DNA of 64,000 nucleotides from Butyricimonas paravirosa (GCF_032878955.1 NZ_CP043839.1:3038001-3102000); one strand, 5' to 3'; shown: positions 9,155 to 17,485, counted from the stretch's first letter. The notes: generated from the sequence alone by a model not told the origin. A program made the numbers and translations.

Positions 9155-9719
9155 AATAACTTTGTCTTTATCAAATGTGATTCAACAGACAAAAGTAACA
9201 AGTTCCCAACAACAATATCATATATATATTATCTTTTATTTTTTTTAAAAAGAAATATGAGTATTATGATAGGCTGTGAGTTTTTGGTATAAAAAATAAG
9301 CGATTCTTTTGTTTTAATCGTTATTATTAATGGAGTGAAGAGTTATTCACAGGTTATAATTTTATTAATCCTTGATAATGAGATTTATTTTTGAGTTATC
9401 CACAATTGTTAGTAAAACAAGCTTTGGAAAAGTATTCGGTGAAATTCCCGTGAATTGATGTTAGTATTTTGTAGAAAGGAATTGGAATAATTTGAATAAC
9501 TATTCTTGCATTTTTTAATTCTATTATTACTTGAATTCGAAATCGAGAAATCAAAATAAAGTTATTCTTTTTAGTTCTTTTTTATTCCACCATGAATACA
9601 CGAGATACTAACAGTTACTAACAGGTATAATATAAAAAAATTGGAAATAGAATATAACGAATTTCTATTTCCAATTTATTATGACAGAACGTGTTACTTC
9701 CTATAAGAGAAATGCACGA
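9155..9719. other. oriC: AT-rich intergenic region with two DnaA boxes, candidate oriC
   Basis: This is a 565-nt gap with no supportable gene. It contains two perfect DnaA boxes of the form TTATnCACA on the plus strand, TTATTCACA at 9343-9351 and TTATCCACA at 9396-9404. Their starts are 53 bp apart, close to five helical turns. The flanks are very AT-rich. To the left the plus strand carries more C than G and to the right more G than C, by eye. A 9-bp motif TACTAACAG is repeated at 9606 and 9616. The right end holds the terminator of the rfaE2 operon. The origin call is inference, supported by the parS site 9 kb away. Confidence 0.5.
9638..9677 (-). terminator. rho-independent terminator after rfaE2
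   Basis: A perfect 15-bp stem (AAATTGGAAATAGAA and its complement) surrounds a 10-nt loop. On the minus strand the stem is followed by a run of T residues (plus strand 9633-9640 is nearly all A). It lies about 40 nt past the stop codon of the rfaE2 gene and ends the argR/panC/panD/rfaE2 transcription direction. Confidence 0.8.
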
Positions 9720-10217
9720 TTATTTGTTCATCTTTTCGATTGTAGCGGTAGTTGAATATCCTTCGATAAAATCAATAGTAATTACTTCTCCCCCTTTGGC
9801 CTTTACTATATCGTAACCTACAATCTCTTCAGGTTTATAGTCTCCTCCTTTTACTAACACGTCCGGTTGAACGAAATCAATCAGATCACGAGGTGTATCC
9901 GTATCGAAAAGGATCACTTCGTCAACAAACATGAGAGAAGCTAGTAATAACGCCCGGGCATTCTCGTCGTTCACGGGTCTGGAATCACCTTTTAACCGTT
10001 TCACAGAATCATCCGTATTCAATCCGATCACTAATTTAGTTCCCAGAGAGGCCGCTTTGGCTAGGTATTCTATATGTCCTTTATGGAGAATATCAAAACA
10101 ACCGTTTGTGAAAACGATCTTGTCATCTTTGAATCTCCACAGACTCAATATATTTTCAGCCTCTTTCGCCGTGTGTGCGATTTTTTTCTCGATAAGTGGT
10201 AAATAATCCATGATCAT
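9720..10217 (-). CDS. rfaE2: D-glycero-beta-D-manno-heptose 1-phosphate adenylyltransferase
   Basis: This is the single-domain nucleotidyltransferase corresponding to the C-terminal half of E. coli HldE. It joins ATP and heptose 1-phosphate to give ADP-heptose for lipopolysaccharide core synthesis. The cytidylyltransferase-like signature TNGCFDILHKGHIEYL (HxGH type) is at about residues 37-52, and the family-typical VKGGDYKPEEIVG segment is near 130. The gene follows panD so closely that the ATG at 10217 (or the one at 10211) begins right beside its stop at 10219. A longer frame reaching 10286 would lie inside panD. The cognate heptose kinase gene is not in the window. Confidence 0.9.
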   Translation of the reverse strand: MIMDYLPLIEKKIAHTAKEAENILSLWRFKDDKIVFTNGCFDILHKGHIEYLAKAASLGTKLVIGLNTDDSVKRLKGDSRPVNDENARALLLASLMFVDEVILFDTDTPRDLIDFVQPDVLVKGGDYKPEEIVGYDIVKAKGGEVITIDFIEGYSTTATIEKMNK

Positions 10218-10218
10218 G

Positions 10219-10569
10219 TCAAATAAGTTTATTTGTTGCGGTGTCCGGGAAAACCAATGTAGGTTTGTGTGATTTAGCCTCTTCAAAATCCATTGAAGCG
10301 TATGAGATAATAATGATCACGTCGCCCACGGCACATTTACGTGCTGCCGGACCATTCAGGCAAATAATACCCGAATTGCGTTCTCCTTTGATGATATAGG
10401 TATCGAATCTCTCACCATTGTTAATGTTCACGATCTGAACTTTTTCGTTTTCGATCATGTTAGCTGCCTCTAACAGAGCTTCATCAATAGTGATACTGCC
10501 CACGTACTGAAGGTTAGCATCAGTAACGGTAACCTTATGAAGTTTAGATTTTACTACTTCTATAAACAT
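10219..10569 (-). CDS. panD: aspartate 1-decarboxylase
   Basis: PanD decarboxylates L-aspartate to beta-alanine for pantothenate and coenzyme A synthesis. It is made as a proenzyme and cleaves itself between Gly24 and Ser25 to create the catalytic pyruvoyl group. The YVGSITID motif with that Gly-Ser pair is clear, as are the active-site Tyr58-like region (RFDTYIIKGERNSG) and the LNGPAARKC segment. The length of 116 residues is normal. It lies 12 nt downstream of panC, giving the two genes that converge on pantothenate. Confidence 0.96.
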   Translation of the reverse strand: MFIEVVKSKLHKVTVTDANLQYVGSITIDEALLEAANMIENEKVQIVNINNGERFDTYIIKGERNSGIICLNGPAARKCAVGDVIIIISYASMDFEEAKSHKPTLVFPDTATNKLI

Positions 10570-10581
10570 CTTCGTGTTAGT

Positions 10582-11421
10582 TTAAAATACAATATTATCA
10601 ATTAATCGGATTTTACCGGCATAAACCGCAATGCATCCGACTTTTACATTGTTTTCACTCCAGTCTTGAATAGTTTTCAGTTCTGTGTCGTCCACGATCT
10701 CAAAATATTCAGTTTCCAGATAAGGGTTTTTATTGATTTCATCTACTACCCATTTTTTTAATTCTTCCACGTTCATTTGGGAAGTTAAATGAGTAGCTTC
10801 TTCGAGTACTTTATGAATATGCGGGGCATTTTTCCTGTATTCCGGTTCCAGTAAAGTATTTCTGGAACTCATGGCCAGCCCGTCTGTTTCCCGGATGATA
10901 GGGCATGAAACAATTTCAAGCTCATAATGTAATTGTTTCACCATGTTTTTGATCACCGCGATTTGCTGGAAATCCTTCATCCCGAAATATGCCCGGTGTG
11001 GTCGCACAATGTCAAATAACTTGCTTACGATTTGTCCCACGCCGTTAAAATGTCCCGGACGTCTTGCTCCTTCCATGACACTCTCCACGTATCCGAAGTC
11101 AAATACACGGGTATCTTCTTCCGGGTACATCTCTTCCACGCTGGGAGCGAACACGTAATCACATCCGTTCTTTTCCAATAAAGTAACATCTTTGTCCAAA
11201 GTACGGGGATAACGTTTCAAATCTTCTTTATCATTAAACTGCGTCGGGTTCACGAACACGCTGACCACGGCAATATCATTTCCTTTTTTACATGCTTTCA
11301 CGAGGGATATGTGACCTTCGTGAAGTGCGCCCATTGTTGGCACTAAGCCCACCGTTTTCCCTTCACTTTTCAACTTCTCGATAACGGTGCTTAATTCCGT
11401 TTTCTTAGTTATAATATTCAT
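10582..11421 (-). CDS. panC: pantothenate synthetase
   Basis: PanC joins pantoate and beta-alanine with ATP to make pantothenate. The 279-residue protein shows the HIGH-type nucleotide-binding motif in PTMGALHEGHISLV (about residues 28-41), the conserved SVFVNPTQF stretch (about 55-63), GPGHFNGVG-like sequence RRPGHFNGVG (about 121-130) and the KMSKS-equivalent SSRNTLL (about 185-191). Its beta-alanine substrate comes from the panD product encoded immediately downstream. argR lies upstream with an 84-nt gap. Confidence 0.96.
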   Translation of the reverse strand: MNIITKKTELSTVIEKLKSEGKTVGLVPTMGALHEGHISLVKACKKGNDIAVVSVFVNPTQFNDKEDLKRYPRTLDKDVTLLEKNGCDYVFAPSVEEMYPEEDTRVFDFGYVESVMEGARRPGHFNGVGQIVSKLFDIVRPHRAYFGMKDFQQIAVIKNMVKQLHYELEIVSCPIIRETDGLAMSSRNTLLEPEYRKNAPHIHKVLEEATHLTSQMNVEELKKWVVDEINKNPYLETEYFEIVDDTELKTIQDWSENNVKVGCIAVYAGKIRLIDNIVF

Positions 11422-11505
11422 GCTTATATTCTTGAAAATACGGGGTGCAAGTTTACAAACTATTTTCGATATAATGCAAAATTGAAAGTTGAAAATTCAA
11501 AATGA

Positions 11506-11985
11506 TTATTTAAATAGTGAATGAATATTAGCGTGTATAGACGAGAGAGCATCCAGCAACTCGTTATGGGTAACGCCTTCCCGCATGACAATAAGGACTG
11601 TATCGTCACCACCGATAGTTCCCAGTACCTCAAAATAATTTTCATTATCAATCAGAACGGTCACGGCTTTCGCGTATCCGGGAAGAGTTTTCATCACGGC
11701 AATATTTCCTGAAAAATCAATGCTTGAAATGGCGTCCGTCACGATGGCGGAGGCTTTTTCATCGGCTTGTTCATTCTGAATACTGTCCGGGATAATATAT
11801 ATGTAACCTTTATCTTTATGAGGTATTTTAGCTACTCTCATGAATTTAAGATCGCGTGATAACGTACTTTGCGTTGCCTCTACGTTTAGCTCTTTCAGTC
11901 TGAACAATAATTCTTCCTGCGAGCAGATCTGTTCGTTCTCAATAAGCTTTCGAATGGCCAACAGGCGTTTCGTTTTATTTCTCAT
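11506..11985 (-). CDS. argR: arginine repressor ArgR
   Basis: ArgR is a hexameric transcriptional regulator that binds arginine and represses arginine biosynthesis and often carAB. The winged helix-turn-helix covers about residues 1-70, with the typical ATQSTLSRDLKFMRVAK recognition segment. The C-terminal oligomerisation and arginine-binding domain has the signature GTIGGDDTVLIVMR at about 128-141. The length of 159 residues is normal. The gene is divergent from carA, which makes carbamoyl phosphate for arginine and pyrimidines, so ArgR control of carAB is likely. Its own promoter faces the carA promoter in the same gap. Confidence 0.94.
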   Translation of the reverse strand: MRNKTKRLLAIRKLIENEQICSQEELLFRLKELNVEATQSTLSRDLKFMRVAKIPHKDKGYIYIIPDSIQNEQADEKASAIVTDAISSIDFSGNIAVMKTLPGYAKAVTVLIDNENYFEVLGTIGGDDTVLIVMREGVTHNELLDALSSIHANIHSLFK

Positions 11986-12006
11986 AGGTGTTTATATTAC
12001 GCCTCA

Positions 12007-12037
12007 CAAAGTTAGGGAAATTTGTTTTATATTCAAT
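12007..12037 (-). promoter_or_regulatory. argR promoter
   Basis: On the minus strand a perfect -7 element TAACTTTG lies at 12014-12007, with an ATTG -33-like element 19 nt upstream at 12037-12034. The argR start codon is 22 nt downstream of the -7 element. Confidence 0.6.
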
Positions 12038-12164
12038 ACGGGGATATAAAATAAAGAGAGGGTATTGATGTACTTATCTGGGGAGTATAATGGTTTGATA
12101 AGTTTTAGAATACGATGTGTTGATGTCCCTATAATCTTAAAAATATTTATTTTCATAAATATGC

Positions 12165-12195
12165 TTTGTAAATTCATATATTCACCATATTTTTG
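12165..12195 (+). promoter_or_regulatory. carA promoter
   Basis: TTTG at 12165-12168 and TATTTTTG at 12188-12195 are separated by exactly 19 nt, a full match to the Bacteroidetes promoter. The start codon is at 12233. An AT-rich imperfect palindrome at about 12196-12214 (ATAAAATTTAATTTAT) sits at the presumed transcription start and could be an ArgR box. That last point is a guess. Confidence 0.7.
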
Positions 12196-12232
12196 CATAA
12201 AATTTAATTTATAGTTGATTGATTGAATAAAT

Positions 12233-13315
12233 ATGCATGAATTAAAGAAAGCCCGTCTTGTTTTAGAAGACGGGACAGTTTATGAGGGAACTTCCTTTGG
12301 TTACGAGAAATCGGTGTCCGGGGAAGTTGTTTTTTATACGGCAATGACCGGTTATCCGGAGAGCTTAACAGACCCTTCTTATAAAGGGCAAATTCTGGTT
12401 CCGACTTATCCCATGATCGGAAATTACGGGGTCCCGGTCGATGACGAGCGAGACGGAATATCCAAGTTCTTCGAGTCGGATAAGATTCATTGTAAAGCTT
12501 TGGTCATTTCGGATTACTCTTCCCGGTATAGTCATTGGAATTCCCAAAAAAGTCTCGGAGATTGGTTAAAAGAACAACAGATTCCGGGGCTTTTTGGTAT
12601 AGATACCCGGGCATTGACTCAAAAGTTAAGGGATCATGGAGCAATGTTGGGTAAAATACTGTTTGACAATGAAGACATACCCTATTATGATCCGAATAAA
12701 GATAACATCGTTGCCGAGGTTTCCACGAAAAAGATCATGGAATACGGAAACGGGAAATATAAAGTGGTTCTGGTGGATTGCGGGGTAAAAAACAATATAT
12801 TGCGATGCTTGTTAAAACGGGATGTTACGGTGAAACGAGTTCCGTGGAATTATGATTTCACGAAGGAAAAATTTGATGGTATCTTTCTTTCTAACGGGCC
12901 GGGAGACCCCTCTCGTTGCGAGGAAACGATAGAGCATATACGGAAAGCATTGAAAGGGAATACCCCTATCATGGGTATTTGTCTGGGAAATCAACTCATG
13001 GCAAGGGCTGCCGGGGCCTCTACCTATAAATTAAAATATGGACATAGAAGTCACAATCAACCGGTCATGAACCCCGGTGGAACCCGTTGTTATATTACTT
13101 CCCAGAATCATGGATTCGCAATAGATGAGACAACACTTCCCGCTGACTGGGAACCGTTGTTCGTGAACGTAAATGACGGTACAAACGAGGGAATTCAGCA
13201 CAAGAAAAAACCTTTTTTCTCGGCTCAATTCCATCCGGAAGCATCAAGTGGTCCCGTGGACACGGAGTTTCTTTTTGACAATTTCATTGCTGCAATGAAA
13301 ACATCGAAGAAGTAA
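12233..13315 (+). CDS. carA: carbamoyl-phosphate synthase small subunit (glutamine amidotransferase)
   Basis: CarA hydrolyses glutamine and channels the ammonia to CarB for carbamoyl phosphate synthesis, feeding arginine and pyrimidine pathways. The N-terminal CarA domain is at about residues 5-155 and the class I glutamine amidotransferase domain at about 175-355. The nucleophile is Cys250 in GICLGNQL, and the His/Glu pair is His335 and Glu337 in QFHPEASSGP. The length of 360 residues is normal. It is followed by carB after 220 nt of repeat-like hairpins. The promoter is divergent from that of argR. Confidence 0.97.
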   Translation: MHELKKARLVLEDGTVYEGTSFGYEKSVSGEVVFYTAMTGYPESLTDPSYKGQILVPTYPMIGNYGVPVDDERDGISKFFESDKIHCKALVISDYSSRYSHWNSQKSLGDWLKEQQIPGLFGIDTRALTQKLRDHGAMLGKILFDNEDIPYYDPNKDNIVAEVSTKKIMEYGNGKYKVVLVDCGVKNNILRCLLKRDVTVKRVPWNYDFTKEKFDGIFLSNGPGDPSRCEETIEHIRKALKGNTPIMGICLGNQLMARAAGASTYKLKYGHRSHNQPVMNPGGTRCYITSQNHGFAIDETTLPADWEPLFVNVNDGTNEGIQHKKKPFFSAQFHPEASSGPVDTEFLFDNFIAAMKTSKK

Positions 13316-13354
13316 TTGAAAGGAATGTTAGTGATAACACTGAAAATGATGAGT

Positions 13355-13470
13355 ATTCCAGCTCCTCCTCTGTTCATAGAGGAGGTGGCACGAAGTGTCG
13401 GAGGAGTTATCGTTATTTCTATAAACTCTCTCCCCCCTTCGGGGTACTCCCTCTATAAACAGAGGGAGAG
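13355..13470. repeat. paired GC-rich hairpins between carA and carB
   Basis: Two hairpins stand next to each other. CCTCCTCT and AGAGGAGG flank GTTCAT near 13360-13383, and CTCCCTCT and AGAGGGAG flank ATAAAC near 13449-13470. Between them is the segment GGTGGCACGAAGTGTCGGAGG and a smaller CCCCTTCGGGG stem near 13435-13445. The purine/pyrimidine bias and layout suggest a dispersed intergenic repeat family. A partial relative occurs at about 22265-22300. Confidence 0.65.
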
Positions 13471-13535
13471 TTAGAGTACTCATTTTTGACGGAAAAAACG
13501 AGCAATGAATCTAAAACTTTAAATCTAAAATAAGA

Positions 13536-16500
13536 ATGGGTATAGCAAAGGTATTGCTTCTGGGATCGGGAGCATTGAAGATAGGGGAAGCCGGAGAGTT
13601 TGATTATTCCGGATCACAGGCTTTGAAAGCACTTCGGGAAGAAGGTATTTACAGCGTGTTGATAAATCCGAATATAGCCACGGTACAGACATCGGAAGGG
13701 GTGGCTGACAAGATATACTATTTACCCGTGACACCGGAATTCGTGGAACAGGTGATCGAGAAGGAACGTCCGGATGGTATTCTTCTCTCTTTCGGGGGAC
13801 AAACTGCATTGAATTGCGGGGTGGCTCTTTATAAATCGGGTGTTCTAGAAAAGTATAACGTGCAAGTACTCGGAACGCCTGTACAAGCCATCATAGATAC
13901 CGAAGACCGGGAAATCTTTGCCGGAAAATTGGCAGAAATTAACGTGAAAACACCGAGAAGTATCGCTGCCAGTAATATGGAAGAGGCGTTTGCTGCGGTG
14001 GATAAATTAGGTTTTCCGGTGATTATCCGAGCAGCTTACACTCTGGGGGGATTGGGTTCCGGCTTTTGTTCGAATAAAGAAGAGTTGGAACGCTTGGCTG
14101 CCAGTGCCTTTTCTTATTCTCCTCAGGTTTTAGTGGAAGAATCTTTGAAGGGATGGAAAGAAGTAGAATACGAGGTGGTACGTGATAAATATGATAATTG
14201 TATCACGGTCTGTAACATGGAAAACTTCGATCCGCTGGGAATTCATACCGGAGAGAGTATAGTAGTTGCTCCATCACAGACTTTAAGTAATAGCGAATAC
14301 CACAAATTGAGATCGATAGCTATAAAAATAATCCGGCATATAGGCATCGTGGGTGAATGTAACGTGCAGTATGCCCTTGATCCGAACTCGGAAGATTATC
14401 GGGTAATCGAGGTAAACGCTCGTCTTTCACGGTCCAGTGCATTGGCATCCAAGGCAACCGGGTACCCTTTGGCTTTTGTTGCTGCGAAATTGGGTATGGG
14501 ATACGGGTTACACGAGATCAAAAACTCGGTAACCAAAGTCACCACGGCATGTTTCGAGCCGGCATTGGATTACGTGGTTTGTAAAATACCTCGCTGGGAC
14601 TTGAATAAATTCGAGGGAGTTTCCAAAGTGATCGGTTCTTCCATGAAAAGCGTGGGAGAAATCATGGCTATCGGACGATCTTTCGAAGAGGCAATTCAAA
14701 AAGGAATCCGGATGATCGGGCAGGGTATGCACGGTTTTGTCGGTAACGTGTTGAAAGCGAAAGATATTGATGAAGAGTTAGTGAACCCGACAGATTCTCG
14801 GATATTTGCCATTGCCGGGGCTTTCGACAAGGGATATAGCGTAGAGAAAATTCATGGATTGACGAAAATCGATCACTGGTTTTTACAACGTTTGGAAAAC
14901 ATTCACTTGCTAAAAGAAGAATTAAGCAAACTTGATAAGGAAACGGATATTAGTGAAGGTCTGTTGCGAAAGGCAAAACAATACGGTTTCTCTGATTTCC
15001 AGATCGGTCGATTGACCGTGAAGAATACCTCGTTATCTCACCACGAGAAAATGTTGAAGGTTCGGGATTACCGGAAGAAATCGGGAGTATTACCCTGTGT
15101 GAAACAGATTGACACGCTGGCGGGTGAATATCCGGCAATGACAAATTACTTGTATGTCACCTACAACGGGTCCGAAAATGACGTGAAATACGAGCATGAC
15201 GGACGTTCCGTGATCGTGTTGGGGTCGGGAGCTTATCGCATCGGTAGTAGCGTGGAATTCGATTGGTGTGGTGTGAGTGCTTTGAATACAATCCGGAAAG
15301 CCGGCTATCGTTCGGTGATGATTAATTATAACCCGGAGACAGTCAGCACGGATTACGATACCTGTGATCGTCTCTATTTCGACGAGTTGTCATTCGAACG
15401 GGTGATGGATATTATCGAATTGGAAGAACCGAAAGGCGTGATTGTTTCCACGGGTGGCCAGATTCCGAATAACTTGGCTATGCGATTGCATGGTCAACAC
15501 GTGAATATTTTGGGGACTTCTCCCGAATCTATCGACCGGGCAGAAGATCGTCAGAAATTCTCTACCATGTGTGACGAGTTGGGTATTGACCAGCCCCGGT
15601 GGAGCGAATTAACGAGTATAGAGGACATTTATCATTTCGTGGATAAAGTGGGTTTCCCCGTGTTGATTCGTCCTTCTTACGTGCTATCCGGGGCCGCTAT
15701 GAACGTGGTGTCGAATAAAGATGAGTTATTACATTTCTTGGAGTTAGCAGCAGAGGTATCGAAAGATCATCCTGTCGTGGTATCCGAGTTTATCGAACAG
15801 GCGAAAGAAGTCGAGATTGACGCAGTGGCGCAGGAAGGAGAGGTAAAGGCTTACGCTATCAGTGAGCATGTTGAATTTGCCGGAGTACATTCCGGTGATG
15901 CGACTATCGTTTTCCCGGCACAGAAACTTTACGTGGAGACAATCCGTCGAATCAAAAAGATTGCCCGTTCCATTGCTAAAGAACTGAACATATCCGGTCC
16001 GTTTAACATGCAGTTTTTGGCGAAGGATAATGATATAAAGGTCATCGAGTGTAATTTGCGGGCATCGAGAAGTTTCCCCTTCGTGTCGAAAGTATTGAAA
16101 TATAACTTTATCGATATGGCCACCCGGATCATGTTGGGAGAGAAGGTTGAATCCTTGAATAAATCGGTATTCGATCTGGATTACGTGGGAGTGAAAGCCT
16201 CACAATTCTCTTTTGCCCGGCTTTTAAAGGCCGATCCCGTGTTGGGAGTGGATATGGCATCCACGGGAGAGGTGGGGTGTATCGGTGAGAATTACTACGA
16301 GGCAATATTGAAAAGTATGCTTTCTGTTGGGCATCGTATTCCGAAGAAAAATATACTGATCTCTTCCGGTCCGACTCGTTCCAAGGTAGAGTTACTGAAT
16401 TCTACCCGGATGTTGATCGAAAAAGGGTATAATATTTACAGCACGGCAGGAACGGCTAAATTCTTTAAAGAGAATGGAATTGATACTCAAATCCTTTACT

Positions 16501-16745
16501 GGCCGGATGAAGATAAGGAGCCGAATATTATGGAATACTTGCATGATCGAAGGATAGACTTGGTAATCAATATCCCGAAAAATCACACGAAACGAGAGCT
16601 GGATAATGGCTATAAAATCCGACGTGCAGCCGTGGATTACAACATCCCGTTGATCACGAATGCCCGTTTGGCCAGTGCCTTCATCTATGCTATTTGTAAG
16701 GTAGATCCTTCCGAGATTGCGATTAAGAGTTGGGACGAATACTAG
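13536..16745 (+). CDS. carB: carbamoyl-phosphate synthase large subunit
   Basis: CarB makes carbamoyl phosphate from bicarbonate, ammonia and two ATP. The 1069-residue protein has the expected duplicated ATP-grasp architecture: the first carboxyphosphate half (about 1-400) begins with LLLGSGALKIGEAGEFDYSG, the oligomerisation domain is at about 400-550, and the second carbamate-phosphorylating half (about 550-930) begins with VLGSGAYRIGSSVEFDWCG. The C-terminal allosteric MGS-like domain (about 935-1069) includes ISSGPTRSKVELL. The spacing to carA and the strong terminator after the gene define a carAB operon. Confidence 0.98.
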   Translation: MGIAKVLLLGSGALKIGEAGEFDYSGSQALKALREEGIYSVLINPNIATVQTSEGVADKIYYLPVTPEFVEQVIEKERPDGILLSFGGQTALNCGVALYKSGVLEKYNVQVLGTPVQAIIDTEDREIFAGKLAEINVKTPRSIAASNMEEAFAAVDKLGFPVIIRAAYTLGGLGSGFCSNKEELERLAASAFSYSPQVLVEESLKGWKEVEYEVVRDKYDNCITVCNMENFDPLGIHTGESIVVAPSQTLSNSEYHKLRSIAIKIIRHIGIVGECNVQYALDPNSEDYRVIEVNARLSRSSALASKATGYPLAFVAAKLGMGYGLHEIKNSVTKVTTACFEPALDYVVCKIPRWDLNKFEGVSKVIGSSMKSVGEIMAIGRSFEEAIQKGIRMIGQGMHGFVGNVLKAKDIDEELVNPTDSRIFAIAGAFDKGYSVEKIHGLTKIDHWFLQRLENIHLLKEELSKLDKETDISEGLLRKAKQYGFSDFQIGRLTVKNTSLSHHEKMLKVRDYRKKSGVLPCVKQIDTLAGEYPAMTNYLYVTYNGSENDVKYEHDGRSVIVLGSGAYRIGSSVEFDWCGVSALNTIRKAGYRSVMINYNPETVSTDYDTCDRLYFDELSFERVMDIIELEEPKGVIVSTGGQIPNNLAMRLHGQHVNILGTSPESIDRAEDRQKFSTMCDELGIDQPRWSELTSIEDIYHFVDKVGFPVLIRPSYVLSGAAMNVVSNKDELLHFLELAAEVSKDHPVVVSEFIEQAKEVEIDAVAQEGEVKAYAISEHVEFAGVHSGDATIVFPAQKLYVETIRRIKKIARSIAKELNISGPFNMQFLAKDNDIKVIECNLRASRSFPFVSKVLKYNFIDMATRIMLGEKVESLNKSVFDLDYVGVKASQFSFARLLKADPVLGVDMASTGEVGCIGENYYEAILKSMLSVGHRIPKKNILISSGPTRSKVELLNSTRMLIEKGYNIYSTAGTAKFFKENGIDTQILYWPDEDKEPNIMEYLHDRRIDLVINIPKNHTKRELDNGYKIRRAAVDYNIPLITNARLASAFIYAICKVDPSEIAIKSWDEY

Positions 16746-16783
16746 AAAGGTAAAAGATAAAAACTAAAAGATAAAAGTTGAAA

Positions 16784-16818
16784 GGGGCTGTTCATTTTTT
16801 TTGGACAGCCCCTTTTTT
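16784..16818 (+). terminator. rho-independent terminator of carAB
   Basis: GGGGCTGT at 16784-16791 and ACAGCCCC at 16805-16812 form a perfect stem, followed at once by six T residues. It lies about 40 nt after the carB stop. Confidence 0.88.
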
Positions 16819-16852
16819 ATATTTTGCAGGATGTAACCAGCAATAATTTAAT

Positions 16853-16880
16853 AAAACTGCAAGATACATCTTGCAGTTTT
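16853..16880. repeat. 13-bp perfect inverted repeat
   Basis: AAAACTGCAAGAT at 16853-16865 is repeated in inverse after a 2-nt spacer at 16868-16880. It lies between the carAB terminator and the next promoter. There is no clear U-run, so it is either a protein-binding palindrome or a second terminator. A related TTTTGCAGGATGT lies just upstream at about 16824. Confidence 0.6.
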
Positions 16881-16898
16881 ACGGGGTGATAATAATTT

Positions 16899-16930
16899 TT
16901 TGGGTATTTGACCTTAAATTGCTAGCTTTG
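16899..16930 (+). promoter_or_regulatory. promoter for the small membrane protein gene
   Basis: TTTG at 16899-16902 and TAGCTTTG at 16923-16930 are 20 nt apart. The start codon is at 16962. Confidence 0.65.
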
Positions 16931-16961
16931 TAATAATCATTGATAATAAAAATAGATACTT

Positions 16962-17369
16962 ATGACGAGTAAGAAATTGAAAAGAATTCTATATGTTTTT
17001 GCAGTTTTAATCATGTTGATACTGGGAATCGTCGTGTGGATGCAATCATCTGGTGGAGTTGTTGAGGAACAGACGTTTACTATTAATAATAAGCAATTGG
17101 CCACTTTTGTCTATAACACCGAAACAGAAACTCCCCAAAGGCTACATATCACGGTGAAAGGTTCCTTGGATTGTGATGCTATTTTAACTATAAGAGAAGA
17201 CGGAGAGACTAGTGGAGTTCGTTCCCGTCGCTCGTTTCCTTTAAAAGCAGGAGAACTGAAAGATCGGGATTTCCAGACCATGTGGACTCATACCGGGATT
17301 ATCATAGAATTCAAGACAGATGGATGTACCGTTAATGATGTGAAGGTTAAGATTGAGGTGATAGAGTAA
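16962..17369 (+). CDS. hypothetical single-pass membrane protein
   Basis: I do not recognise this 135-residue protein. It has a short basic N-terminus (MTSKKLKR), one hydrophobic segment at about residues 9-27 (ILYVFAVLIMLILGIVVWM) and a soluble part of about 105 residues. The soluble part looks all-beta, with alternating polar and hydrophobic residues such as RLHITVKGSL and GIIIEFKTDG. It has two cysteines in the exported part, Cys70-like in SLDCDAIL and one in DGCTVN, which could pair. It stands alone, with its own promoter and a gap to the following ATPase gene. It may be an inner-membrane protein with a periplasmic domain. Confidence 0.72.
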   Translation: MTSKKLKRILYVFAVLIMLILGIVVWMQSSGGVVEEQTFTINNKQLATFVYNTETETPQRLHITVKGSLDCDAILTIREDGETSGVRSRRSFPLKAGELKDRDFQTMWTHTGIIIEFKTDGCTVNDVKVKIEVIE

Positions 17370-17390
17370 ATGATTCATAACGATATATTG

Positions 17391-17457
17391 ATTTGCTGAT
17401 TTAAACTAGCAATTTTTCGAAAATTTGCTGATTTAAATCAGCATTTTTGTATATTTG
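17391..17457 (+). promoter_or_regulatory. promoter and palindromic operator of the first AAA ATPase gene
   Basis: A -33 TTTG at 17424-17427 and a -7 TATATTTG at 17450-17457 are 22 nt apart. Between them lies the perfect 16-bp palindrome GCTGATTTAAATCAGC (17427-17442). The 15-bp sequence ATTTGCTGATTTAAA occurs at 17391-17405 and again at 17423-17437, 32 bp or three helical turns apart. The layout is that of a repressor operator. Confidence 0.65.
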
Positions 17458-17485
17458 CATCAATAACATTGATTTTATTACAGTT

